This document shows positions 25,114-32,854 of a DNA stretch of 64,000 nt, piece after piece (position 1 is the first letter of the stretch; every line of letters begins with the position of its first letter). A program made the translations under genes and the position numbers. Origin of the DNA: Thermomicrobium sp. (GTDB taxonomy: Bacteria; Chloroflexota; Chloroflexia; Thermomicrobiales; Thermomicrobiaceae); the NCBI GenBank assembly GCA_025060175.1, contig JANXBE010000003.1, positions 1 through 64,000 of the forward strand. Reading direction: 5' to 3'. A model generated the notes under the pieces. It had not been told where the DNA came from. It saw nothing but the letters and a program-made list of their open reading frames with translations, and did no database searches.

Positions 25114-25812
25114 ATGGGACCGCGTGTCATGCTCCTCGTCGATGCCGACCCCGCGGTGCAGCGAGCGCTGCATGCTGCACTGACCTCGCGCGGGGACCGG
25201 GTCGTCATCGCGAGTACAGGGCGAGAAGCACTCGCGGCGCTCGACCGACATGAACCTGACCTCGTCCTACTGGATGTGGTGCTTCCAGACCGGAACGGCT
25301 TCGATCTTCTTCGCGATATCCGGAACCGATCGATGGTTCCTGTCATTTTGGTCAGCAGTCGTATCGCGCCTGAAGATCGGATACTCGGCTTGGAGTTGGG
25401 TGCGGACGATTACGTGACGAAGCCGTTTCATCTCGACGAACTGTTGGCTCGCATCAACGCGGTACTCCGCCGCGCCTGTCCGACAGGCCCGCTCCGCACC
25501 GTGCTTCACTATGACCGGGTCACGATCGATTTGCAGAACCGTCGGGTCTATGTCGACGGACGGGAAGTGCGTCTCAGTCGAACGGAGTGGACGCTGTTGG
25601 AATTGCTCGCTCGGAATCCGGGGCGGGTCGTCCGTCATACCGAACTCTTGAGTCACGTCTGGGGGCCGGAATTCGCGCGGGAAACGTACTATCTCCGCAC
25701 CTGGGTCAGTCGTCTGCGTACCAAGCTCGGCGACGCGGAGCCGTATCGCCTCATCGTGACGAGACCAGGGCTGGGTTATCAACTCCTGGAGCCGCAGGCG
25801 GTGTCGGCTTGA
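25114..25812 (+). CDS. OmpR/PhoB-family response regulator
   Basis: A 232-residue two-component regulator. The receiver domain (1-120) has the acidic pair near Asp10/Asp12, phospho-acceptor Asp54 in LVLLDVVLPDRNG and Lys103 in YVTKPF. The C-terminal winged-helix DNA-binding domain includes VYVDGREVRLSRTEWTLLELL, RVVRHTELLSHVWG, and the closing TRPGLGYQL. ATG 25114 has GGTGAGGG upstream; the frame is open to 25027, but the shorter start puts the receiver at the N-terminus as usual. No histidine kinase gene is adjacent, so it is an orphan here and its signal is unknown. Confidence 0.88.
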   Translation: MGPRVMLLVDADPAVQRALHAALTSRGDRVVIASTGREALAALDRHEPDLVLLDVVLPDRNGFDLLRDIRNRSMVPVILVSSRIAPEDRILGLELGADDYVTKPFHLDELLARINAVLRRACPTGPLRTVLHYDRVTIDLQNRRVYVDGREVRLSRTEWTLLELLARNPGRVVRHTELLSHVWGPEFARETYYLRTWVSRLRTKLGDAEPYRLIVTRPGLGYQLLEPQAVSA

Positions 25813-26209
25813 GCTGATCGATCTTCGCCCACGGGGAAGAAACTCCCGTCGGGGATCCCTGATCGCTCGTGCGTCCACCTGTTGCAGGTCCGAGGTCGAT
25901 CGGTCGGAAGTCGTCCTGATCTCCGTCCGGGGTGCGCTCCCGCGCGGTGGAGCGGGGGCACCAGTGCGATCGACCGCTCGAGTTGCCAGCATCGATCGCC
26001 GGACGTTCGAGCTGGGACACAATGGCTGCCGGTCAACAGGAATGAACGGAGGCGGTTACGCCCGCGTCTCCGCACCCCCAGAGCGACGGCTCGTTCGAAG
26101 TCGGTGGCCCAGGACCTTCGCCGTCTCGGGGGCTCTGCACGCTCACGGCGATGACTTCGGGGCAGCGGTCCGTGCGGAGCATCACTCGGTCGACCACAGG
26201 CCCGTGCGC
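25813..26209. other. intergenic stretch without recognisable gene
   Basis: About 400 bases between the response regulator stop and the small minus-strand gene. Frames are open in several phases, but none has a ribosome site with a plausible protein. No clear terminator with a T-tract follows the response regulator. Confidence 0.35.
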
Positions 26210-26482
26210 TCACGCGGCGCAGCCGACGAACGTGCCGTCGCTCTCGTGCACCGCGGCGACCGCGCAGCGGAGCAGTACCCGCTGACGGAGTTCAGCGATC
26301 GCGTCTCCCGCGCAACGGCCGCGCCCGGTCAGGAGCACATGGCCCTCGGCGCACCAGACGAGACCGACCGCGACCCACTGACTCGGTGCCGGTTGGCACA
26401 CGTAATAGCGGAGCGACGAGGAGCCGACGGTTTCCTCTATCCACATCTCTCCGGCACTCGTCAAGCGGTTGTGCAGTTCCAT
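26210..26482 (-). CDS. small hypothetical protein
   Basis: A 90-residue protein I cannot assign. The main support is a strong ribosome site, GGGAGGG, seven bases before the ATG at 26482. The sequence begins MELHNRLTSAGEMW, has beta-like stretches SSLRYYVCQPAP and WVAVGLVWCAEGHVLLTG, and a helical AGDAIAELRQRVLLRCAVAAV. It contains four Cys (C-x25-28 spaced, no obvious zinc pair). There is no signal peptide. It is divergent from the PP2C gene. The opposite strand is also open, so this call rests on the ribosome site. Confidence 0.45.
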   Translation of the reverse strand: MELHNRLTSAGEMWIEETVGSSSLRYYVCQPAPSQWVAVGLVWCAEGHVLLTGRGRCAGDAIAELRQRVLLRCAVAAVHESDGTFVGCAA

Positions 26483-26621
26483 GCCGCTCCCTCCCGTCGG
26501 GAAACCTCGCTCATTGACGAGCGTACTCGGGACGGGGACGAGTCGTGTTGCAGCATCATGACAGAATGTGCCGCGTAGCCACTGCCGCGAACCGTGCACG
26601 GTGCACAGCACGAGACGAGGA

Positions 26622-26650
26622 TTGCGAGAGTGCAGGGGAACCCCCATACT
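26622..26650 (+). promoter_or_regulatory. possible promoter of the PP2C-amidohydrolase-ruvA unit
   Basis: TTGCGA (26622-26627), a 17-bp spacer and CATACT (26645-26650); the start near 26657 is about 30 bases before the PP2C start codon. Confidence 0.45.
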
Positions 26651-26685
26651 TGGCTCGGCAACGGAGTGGAGGGTGGCCCTGAACC

Positions 26686-27591
26686 GTGGTGACTCGGATT
26701 CGTGCGCGTGAGACCACGCTCGTCCTTGGAGCAGCGACCGACCCCGGACCTGCTCGGGAGCAGAACGAAGACGCGGTGTTGGTCGTCGACCCGGCGAGTC
26801 CAGAGGTGCAGGAGAACGGCGTCTTGTTGGCGGTGGCCGACGGTATGGGCGGCTACCGTGGCGGAGAGATCGCGGCCCAACTCGCCGTGGAAGTGCTTCG
26901 CGATCGTTTCTACGCGTCTCCGATCGGTCCCGCTGACGTCGCCAAGCGGCTCGAACATGCAGTCCGCGAGGCGAACGAGCGAATTTTCCGGGAGTGGGAG
27001 TCGCAGGGCGAAGAGCAGCTGATGGGGACGACCCTCGTTGCCGCGGTCATACGGGGCGAGAGCTTGACCGTCGCGAACGTCGGGGACAGTCGTGCCTATC
27101 TCATTCGGGCCAAGCGTCCGACGCAGATCACGCGCGATCACTCGTTGGTCGCCGAGCACGTCGAGGCTGGTCTCCTGTCGCGGGAGGAGGCACGCGGGAG
27201 CAGCTACCGGAACGTCATCACGCGCGCCCTGGGGTATCGATCCAAGGTCGACGTCGACATCTTCGAACTTCGGCTGATGAGCGACGATCGGATCGTGCTC
27301 ACCACCGACGGCGTTCACGATGTGCTCAGCGACGAGGAGCTCGCAGCCATCGTGCTGGCGGCTGAACCGGAGCGGGCAGCGCGGAGTCTCGTCGAGCAGG
27401 CGTTAGCGCGCGGGACTCACGACAACGCGTCGGCGATCGTGGCATGGCTGAAGCCGGCGGTCTTACCAGATGAGGACCGAACGAGAACCGACGAGCAGAG
27501 TAACCGATGGATCGTCGTCCTCATCGTCGTTGGCCTCCTGGTCTTCGTGGCGATCATCGGGATCATCGTGATGCTCGGGTCGACCGGATGA
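26686..27591 (+). CDS. PP2C-family serine/threonine protein phosphatase with C-terminal membrane anchor
   Basis: A 301-residue metal-dependent phosphatase removing phosphate from Ser/Thr. All PP2C motifs are visible: GPAREQNEDAVLVV, AVADGMGGYRGGEIAA, LMGTTLVAAVIRG, VANVGDSRAYLIR, TRDHSLV, LTTDGVHDVLS and THDNASAIV. One hydrophobic helix near the end (about 273-295) would anchor it with the catalytic domain in the cytosol. It starts at one of two adjacent GTGs (26686 or 26689), with GGAGGGTGG about 12 bases upstream. The likely counterpart Ser/Thr kinase is not in the window. The stop overlaps the next start in ATGA. Confidence 0.88.
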   Translation: MVTRIRARETTLVLGAATDPGPAREQNEDAVLVVDPASPEVQENGVLLAVADGMGGYRGGEIAAQLAVEVLRDRFYASPIGPADVAKRLEHAVREANERIFREWESQGEEQLMGTTLVAAVIRGESLTVANVGDSRAYLIRAKRPTQITRDHSLVAEHVEAGLLSREEARGSSYRNVITRALGYRSKVDVDIFELRLMSDDRIVLTTDGVHDVLSDEELAAIVLAAEPERAARSLVEQALARGTHDNASAIVAWLKPAVLPDEDRTRTDEQSNRWIVVLIVVGLLVFVAIIGIIVMLGSTG

Positions 27592-28460
27592 CGGTCATCG
27601 ATGCGCACGTCCACATCTTTCCGACCGAGGTCGTGGCACAACGAGACCACTTCTGCCGCCTCGACCCATGGTTCGATGCGCTGTATCGCAACCCGCGCGC
27701 ACGCCTCGTGACGGCCGAGGAACTCCTCGCGTCGATGGATGACGCCGGTATCCAGACCGCGGTCGCTGCCGGCTTTCCCTGGGCCGATCCGGCGCTGTGT
27801 CGCTATCACAACGAGTATCTCGCCGAGGTGGCTCGGCGGAGTGCCGGTCGGATCGCCTGGTTGGCGACCGTCGTGCCTCACCACCCGCAGGCAGCCGTGG
27901 AGACCGAGCGATGGTTCGCGCTCGGCGCTGCTGGTGTCGGCGAGCTCAATGCCGATGCGCAGGGATTTCGATGGGATGAACCCGAAAGGCTCCAGGACCT
28001 CGTGTCTGTCTGCCAGCACGCGCGGCGGCCGCTTATGGCGCACGTCAGCGAACCGCTCGGGCACTGGTATCCTGGGAAAGGGATGGCCTGGCCGCAGCGC
28101 TTCGTGCGCTTCCTGGAACGATTTCCGGATTTGACCGTCGTTGCTGCGCATTGGGGCGGCGGTTTGCCGTTCTATGAGCTCATGCCGGAGATCGCTGCTG
28201 CAGCCCGGAACGTCGTGTACGACTCGGCTGCAAGCACGTACCTCTACCGTTTTCAGGTGTTCAGAATCGTCTCGGATCTCGTTGGTCCGGATCGTGTCTT
28301 GTTCGGCAGCGACTATCCGGTGCTGCGGCAGCGGCGTTTTCTGGAACGCGTGCGGGCAGAAGCGGACCTGAGTGCCTCGGAGTTGGTCGCAGTTCTCGGG
28401 GGCAACGCTGCCCGTGTTTATGGATTGCCGTTTCCGATGGGTGAGGGGCGACCGCAGTGA
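27588..28460 (+). CDS. amidohydrolase family protein (amidohydrolase 2 type)
   Basis: A 290-residue TIM-barrel metal-dependent hydrolase or decarboxylase. The metal-binding HxH is at residues 7-9 (IDAHVHIF); further ligands are suggested by MAHVSEPLGHWYPG, VVAAHWGGGLPFYE and FGSDYPVLR. A radical difference from TatD is the amidohydrolase-2 style end NAARVYGLP. The substrate cannot be deduced. It starts in an ATGA overlap with PP2C and ends in a GTGA overlap with ruvA, so the three are one coupled operon although no functional link is obvious. Confidence 0.78.
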   Translation: MTVIDAHVHIFPTEVVAQRDHFCRLDPWFDALYRNPRARLVTAEELLASMDDAGIQTAVAAGFPWADPALCRYHNEYLAEVARRSAGRIAWLATVVPHHPQAAVETERWFALGAAGVGELNADAQGFRWDEPERLQDLVSVCQHARRPLMAHVSEPLGHWYPGKGMAWPQRFVRFLERFPDLTVVAAHWGGGLPFYELMPEIAAAARNVVYDSAASTYLYRFQVFRIVSDLVGPDRVLFGSDYPVLRQRRFLERVRAEADLSASELVAVLGGNAARVYGLPFPMGEGRPQ

Positions 28461-29029
28461 TCCGGGGGCTCCGTGGTCGATTGGTCCAGAAGCGCCCTGG
28501 AGAACTGTTCGTGGACGTGCATGGTGTCGTTTTCCGTGTACAGACATCCGCTACGACCGTTCACCAGGTCGGAGACATCGGCGAGACCGTCTCGCTTCTC
28601 ACCCACCTCGTCGTCCGTGAAGAGGAACTCGCGCTCTATGGCTTCGCGACCGAAGAGGAACTCCGTTTGTTTCTGACCTTACTGGGTGTCAGCGGCGTCG
28701 GCCCGCGTGGCGCGTTGAGCATCTTGTCGCTCGCCCCGCCGCAGCGGATCGCGGAGTGGATACGCGAGGAACGTGTCGAGCAGCTCGCCCGAGCACCCGG
28801 TATTGGTCGGAAGACGGCGAGCCGGATCGTGCTCGAACTGCGAGGTCGGCTCCCGGCCGTCGCTCCGAGCAGTAGCGGCGAGATCGATCCGGATCTCCTC
28901 GCTGCTCTCCAGTCGCTCGGCTACAGTGTGCAGGAAGCACGGCTGGCAGCATCACACCCGGACGTCCAGCAAGCCGAGACGCTCGAGCAGCGGATTCTGG
29001 CTGCTCTCCGTCGTCTTGCCCCGTCGTGA
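28457..29029 (+). CDS. ruvA: Holliday junction DNA helicase subunit RuvA
   Basis: A 190-residue junction-recognition protein that targets RuvB motors to Holliday junctions. Domain I begins MIRGLRGRLVQK; domain II carries the two helix-hairpin-helix motifs, LLGVSGVGPRGALSILS and LARAPGIGRKTASRIVLELRG; domain III (about 140-190) binds RuvB and includes LLAALQSLGYSVQEA. The GTG start overlaps the previous stop by 4 bp. ruvB and ruvC are not nearby. Confidence 0.94.
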   Translation: MIRGLRGRLVQKRPGELFVDVHGVVFRVQTSATTVHQVGDIGETVSLLTHLVVREEELALYGFATEEELRLFLTLLGVSGVGPRGALSILSLAPPQRIAEWIREERVEQLARAPGIGRKTASRIVLELRGRLPAVAPSSSGEIDPDLLAALQSLGYSVQEARLAASHPDVQQAETLEQRILAALRRLAPS

Positions 29030-29032
29030 CCG

Positions 29033-30379
29033 TTACGCGGGCCGGAGACGCTCGAGCCGTCGTTCGATGGCTGCGGCGTGCGCGGGAAGCCCCTCGGCTG
29101 TGGCGAGACGCATCGCCGGGAGCCCGAGACGCTCCATGGCCTCCGGTGCGATGGCGATGACGCTCGTGACCTTGAGGAACGTATCGACCGTGACCGGAGA
29201 GGCGAACCGCGCGGTCGCACCGGTCGGCATCACGTGACTCGGCCCGGCGACGTAGTCACCGAGCACCTCTGGAGATGCTTCTCCCAGGAACACGCCGCCT
29301 GCGTGCCGAACACGGTCGAGGTATCGCCATGGATCGCGCAGGAGCAGGCAGAGATGTTCTGGCGCGAAGACGTTGGCGAGCGCGAATGCGTCTTCCAGGT
29401 TTGGAACGACGATGATCGCACCGTTCTCCTCGAGCGCGCTCCGGGCCGTCTCGGCTGAGTCGAGGAGCGAGAGCTGGCGCGTGAGTTCCCTGATCGTCGC
29501 CTGTGCGAGTCGCGGCGCTGTGGTGATGAGGATCGCGCTGGCCAAGGGGTCGTGTTCGGCCTGTGCCAAGAGGTCAGCGGCACACACGGCAGCATCAGCC
29601 GAGTCGTCCGCGATCAGGAGCGTTTCGGTCGGTCCAGGCAACTGGTCGATCCCGACCTCGCCGTAGACGAGACGTTTGGCCAAGATCACGAACAGATTGC
29701 CCGGCCCGGCGATGATGTCGACCTTGGGTATCGACTCCGTTCCGAAGGCCATGGCAGCGATCGCCTGTGCACCACCGACCTTGTACACCGAGCGGATACC
29801 GAGCATCTCGGCCGCCACAGCGATGGCAGGCGCGATGCGTCCATCGCGACCAGGCGGCGTACAGACGATGATCTCGGAGACGCCTGCCACACGCGCTGGG
29901 ATCGCAGTCATGAGCAGCGAGGAAGGCAAGGGTGCCCGACCGCCTGGGACGTAGATGCCGACGCGGTCGACCGGACGGATGAGTTGCCCGAGGGCACCGT
30001 CTTCGTCGAACTCCAACCAGGAACGTCGTATGGATCGACGGTGGAATCGCTCGATGCGTTCCCGAGCGAAACGCAGGGCATCGAGAACGGTCGGCGGGAC
30101 GAGTGCGCGTGCAGCGGCGAATTCCTCGTCTTCGACCTGGAGATTGGCTACATCGATCCGATCGAACGCGGATGTGAAGCGTCGGAGTGCAACGTCACCC
30201 TCGGCGCGCACCGCAGCCACGATTCGCTCGACGACCTGGAGGGCGTTCAACTCTTCGCCGAACACGGATCGAATACGCTCGCGGACCGGTGCCGGGAGTG
30301 TGCTCGGCAGCTGACGGGGTCGACTCAAGAAGGCACGGGCTCGGTCGATGTCCTCGAATACGCGGATCCGTACGGTCAT
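29033..30379 (-). CDS. hisD: histidinol dehydrogenase
   Basis: A 448-residue zinc enzyme oxidising L-histidinol to histidine in two NAD-dependent steps. Visible signatures are PVDRVGIYVPGGRAPLPSSL, VYKVGGAQAIAAMAFGTESIPKVD, the zinc/catalytic LAQAEHDPLASAILIT, and the C-terminal AGPSHVMPTGATARF. The ATG at 30379 is preceded by GGAGG at eight bases, which settles the start over a long upstream extension. It overlaps hisG in ATGA. It is last in pheS-pheT-hisS-hisG-hisD and ends 3 bp from convergent ruvA. Confidence 0.95.
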   Translation of the reverse strand: MTVRIRVFEDIDRARAFLSRPRQLPSTLPAPVRERIRSVFGEELNALQVVERIVAAVRAEGDVALRRFTSAFDRIDVANLQVEDEEFAAARALVPPTVLDALRFARERIERFHRRSIRRSWLEFDEDGALGQLIRPVDRVGIYVPGGRAPLPSSLLMTAIPARVAGVSEIIVCTPPGRDGRIAPAIAVAAEMLGIRSVYKVGGAQAIAAMAFGTESIPKVDIIAGPGNLFVILAKRLVYGEVGIDQLPGPTETLLIADDSADAAVCAADLLAQAEHDPLASAILITTAPRLAQATIRELTRQLSLLDSAETARSALEENGAIIVVPNLEDAFALANVFAPEHLCLLLRDPWRYLDRVRHAGGVFLGEASPEVLGDYVAGPSHVMPTGATARFASPVTVDTFLKVTSVIAIAPEAMERLGLPAMRLATAEGLPAHAAAIERRLERLRPA

Positions 30380-31395
30380 GGGCGCTCCTCCAGAGCCCGA
30401 CACAGTCGTTCGAACGCGGACGAACGAACATCGAACACGTAATCCGGCGAGGTGACGGTGATCCCGGTGCTCCCTGCCAGGCGCAAGTGATCGACCGCAT
30501 CCAGGAGAAGATGGGCGGGAACGATGATCGTAATTTCGTACCAACCGCAGTGGCGGTCGCCGGACTTGGGATAGACCCGTGCAACCGTCGGTCCGAGTTC
30601 GCCGGTGGTGGCGACATGGGCAGTCACGTGGCGTACGACATCCTCCTCATCGCGACCACGCACATTCGCGGTCACGAGTCGGTAGCGGCGCGACCGCAGG
30701 CGTGCTTCGATCAGCTCGATGACGATCCGGGCCCGTTCCAACTTGGCCGGTTCGGTCGAGAGTGCCTTGCGACTCGCGATGAGACAGGCTTGTGCACGCA
30801 AGATCACGCCGCCTTCCAGAACCCGCAGGCGGTTCTCTCGCAACGTCACACCGGTCTCGGTCAGATCAGCGATGAGATCCGCGTAACCGAGCGCGGGAGC
30901 GACTTCGAGCGCGCCGTGGCCCTCGACGAGCGTGAAGTAGTACACGCCGTTCCTGAGGAGGAACTCTCTCGTGAGATTCGTGAACTTGGTCGCGACTCTC
31001 AGCGTGCGACCATGTCGCTTCCATTCCACTGACAAGTCAGCCAGATCGGCGACGGTGGTGACGTCTAGCCAACTTTCGGGTACCGCGAGAACGAGCTCGC
31101 ACCGTCGGAAACCCAGATCGTCCATCACGATGATCACGTCGGGATCGTCTCCGGCCAACTCAGCGACGAGGTCGTAACCAGTGATGCCGAGATCAGCGCC
31201 TCCAACGGCGACTTGCTGGACGATATCCGCGGTTCGTTGAAAGAGCACCTCGATCCCTTCGATGCCGGAGAGACGGCCGACATATTGCCGTGGGTTCGGA
31301 CGCCAGACGCTCAGACCAGCGCTTTCCAGGAAGCGCAGCGTCGCTTCCTCATAGGTACCCTTCGAGGCGATGGCTAGACGGAGCGGTTCAGTCAT
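30376..31395 (-). CDS. hisG: ATP phosphoribosyltransferase, long form
   Basis: A 339-residue enzyme joining ATP and PRPP in the first step of histidine synthesis. The catalytic part shows LRLAIASKGTYEEATLRFL, GGADLGITGYDLV and the PRPP-binding region ETGVTLRENRLRVLEGG. The C-terminal ~100 residues (YRLVTANVRGRDEEDVVRHV ... WYEITIIVPAHLLLDAVDHLRLAG) form the ACT-like HisG_C domain that mediates histidine feedback, so it should not need HisZ. It is somewhat longer than usual (~300). Its ATG overlaps the hisS stop by 8 bp. Confidence 0.92.
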   Translation of the reverse strand: MTEPLRLAIASKGTYEEATLRFLESAGLSVWRPNPRQYVGRLSGIEGIEVLFQRTADIVQQVAVGGADLGITGYDLVAELAGDDPDVIIVMDDLGFRRCELVLAVPESWLDVTTVADLADLSVEWKRHGRTLRVATKFTNLTREFLLRNGVYYFTLVEGHGALEVAPALGYADLIADLTETGVTLRENRLRVLEGGVILRAQACLIASRKALSTEPAKLERARIVIELIEARLRSRRYRLVTANVRGRDEEDVVRHVTAHVATTGELGPTVARVYPKSGDRHCGWYEITIIVPAHLLLDAVDHLRLAGSTGITVTSPDYVFDVRSSAFERLCRALEERP

Positions 31396-32854
31396 CGCGG
31401 TCTGCTTCCTCAGGTGAGCGCAGCGTCATCCTGTGGTATGTCCCGGAGGCTTCGACAACGAACATCTCCAGGATTCCACGCCGACGAGCATAGCGCCGAT
31501 TGGCGGTGAGCGAACGCTGGCGGACGTCTAGTTCGACGATCGCACCCTGGGCGCGGAGTCGTTCGGCCAACCGTTCGGCATGTGGCATCGCTGCTGGCTC
31601 GGCGGCAGCGACCAAGATGCGCGCTGGCGGGGTGTCCCCGGGAAGCGCGGCCAATTCGGCGATGCGCTCCAAGCCGCAGGCGAAACCGCAAGCTGGAAGC
31701 GGAGCGCGAGCACCCAACAACTGGGCGAGGTCGTCGTATCGTCCACCGCCGCAGAGTTGGAGACTCGGGTCGTGGCGCGGGTAGACCTCGAAGAGGATAC
31801 CCGTGTAGTAGTGGAGACCGCGAGCCATGCCTGGGCTGAGTACGACCTCTTGGGTACCGATACCGTACGCGCTCAGCAGCTCCAACAAGTGATCGATCTG
31901 CTGGAGCGGCGTCAAGTCGAGCCCGTACCGAGCGATGAGCGTTCGCAGGTCCGAGACGACGCGATCCGGCGGCCCTTGCATGGAGGCGAGTTCGCGGACG
32001 AAGTCGAAACCGCGACGGAGCGCGTCCGTGTCCGCGCTGCGGGCCAGTTTTGCCAAAACACCCCGGACGATTTCGTCCGGCGAGCGGGAACTGTTGGTGG
32101 TCTGCATACCGACCTCGTGGAGGAGGGCGAGGACGAGCCGTTCGAGTTCCTCGGCGGTGAGCGGCTGCAGCCGTTCGTGGAGTTCTTGGGTCAAGCGGGC
32201 TACCTGTGGGCTTCCCGTCAGCAGGGGGAGTTCCGCGTCCAGGTCGACCCTTTGCCCCTTGCGCAGTCGTTCCATGGACCAGAGGAGCCAGTCGCGAGCC
32301 CGTTGGCGCAGTGGGAGGCGCTGGAGATAATCCAAAACGATGCCGACATGCCCGATGACGATCCGTGGCGCGATCCCGAAGGCCTGCACGATTTCAGCGG
32401 CGAGGTGAATGACTTCAGCGTCACCGGAGGCGCCGGGTGCGCCGAGGAGTTCGCAACCGACTTCTGTGAATTGACGTGTGCGATTCGCCTGCGGGCGCTC
32501 GTAGCGGAACACTGGTCCGGCGTAGGCGAGGCGGAGCGGTAGCGGTTCATGTTGGCGATTTTCGACGTAATACCGAAGGACTGATGCGGTGTGCTCGGGT
32601 CTGAGCGCGATCTCACGGTTGCGGAAGGTAAACGCATACAGCTGGGCGATCCGTTCCGGCCCGGACTTGCGCAGAAAGAGTTCCGTCGACTCGAGGATCG
32701 GCGTCTCGATCGCTTCGTACCCGTGCCGTTCCAAGATGTGGAAGATGCGACGAAGGACAGTACGACGTCGGCGCAGGCTTTGCGGGTCGACATCGTGCAT
32801 TCCACGGAGCCGCTCGAGCGGCGGCGGGGTCTCGGACGGTTGGCTGGCGGTCAC
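31388..32854 (-). CDS. hisS: histidyl-tRNA synthetase (divergent)
   Basis: A 488-residue class II synthetase-like protein. It has motif 2-like FRYERPQANRTRQFTEVGCELLG, the histidine-1 motif as ARGLHYYTGILFE (usually RGLDYY), the second His motif LCGGGRYDDLAQLLG, and a C-terminal anticodon-binding domain (RILVAAAEPAA...AIVELDVRQRSL). The ATP-binding LRPEHTASVLRYY has His where Gly is usual. Gln, Glu and the Tyr pair expected to bind histidine are kept, so catalysis is plausible. HisZ is the alternative, but neighbouring HisG is the long form, which argues against it. The GTG start overlaps pheT in GTGA. Confidence 0.8.
   Translation of the reverse strand: MTASQPSETPPPLERLRGMHDVDPQSLRRRRTVLRRIFHILERHGYEAIETPILESTELFLRKSGPERIAQLYAFTFRNREIALRPEHTASVLRYYVENRQHEPLPLRLAYAGPVFRYERPQANRTRQFTEVGCELLGAPGASGDAEVIHLAAEIVQAFGIAPRIVIGHVGIVLDYLQRLPLRQRARDWLLWSMERLRKGQRVDLDAELPLLTGSPQVARLTQELHERLQPLTAEELERLVLALLHEVGMQTTNSSRSPDEIVRGVLAKLARSADTDALRRGFDFVRELASMQGPPDRVVSDLRTLIARYGLDLTPLQQIDHLLELLSAYGIGTQEVVLSPGMARGLHYYTGILFEVYPRHDPSLQLCGGGRYDDLAQLLGARAPLPACGFACGLERIAELAALPGDTPPARILVAAAEPAAMPHAERLAERLRAQGAIVELDVRQRSLTANRRYARRRGILEMFVVEASGTYHRMTLRSPEEADRDD

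Noticed and set aside
31388-32854. HisZ (ATP phosphoribosyltransferase regulatory subunit) instead of HisRS
   Set aside because: The adjacent HisG is the long form with its own regulatory domain, and this protein keeps a C-terminal anticodon-binding domain and most catalytic residues; kept as an alternative only.
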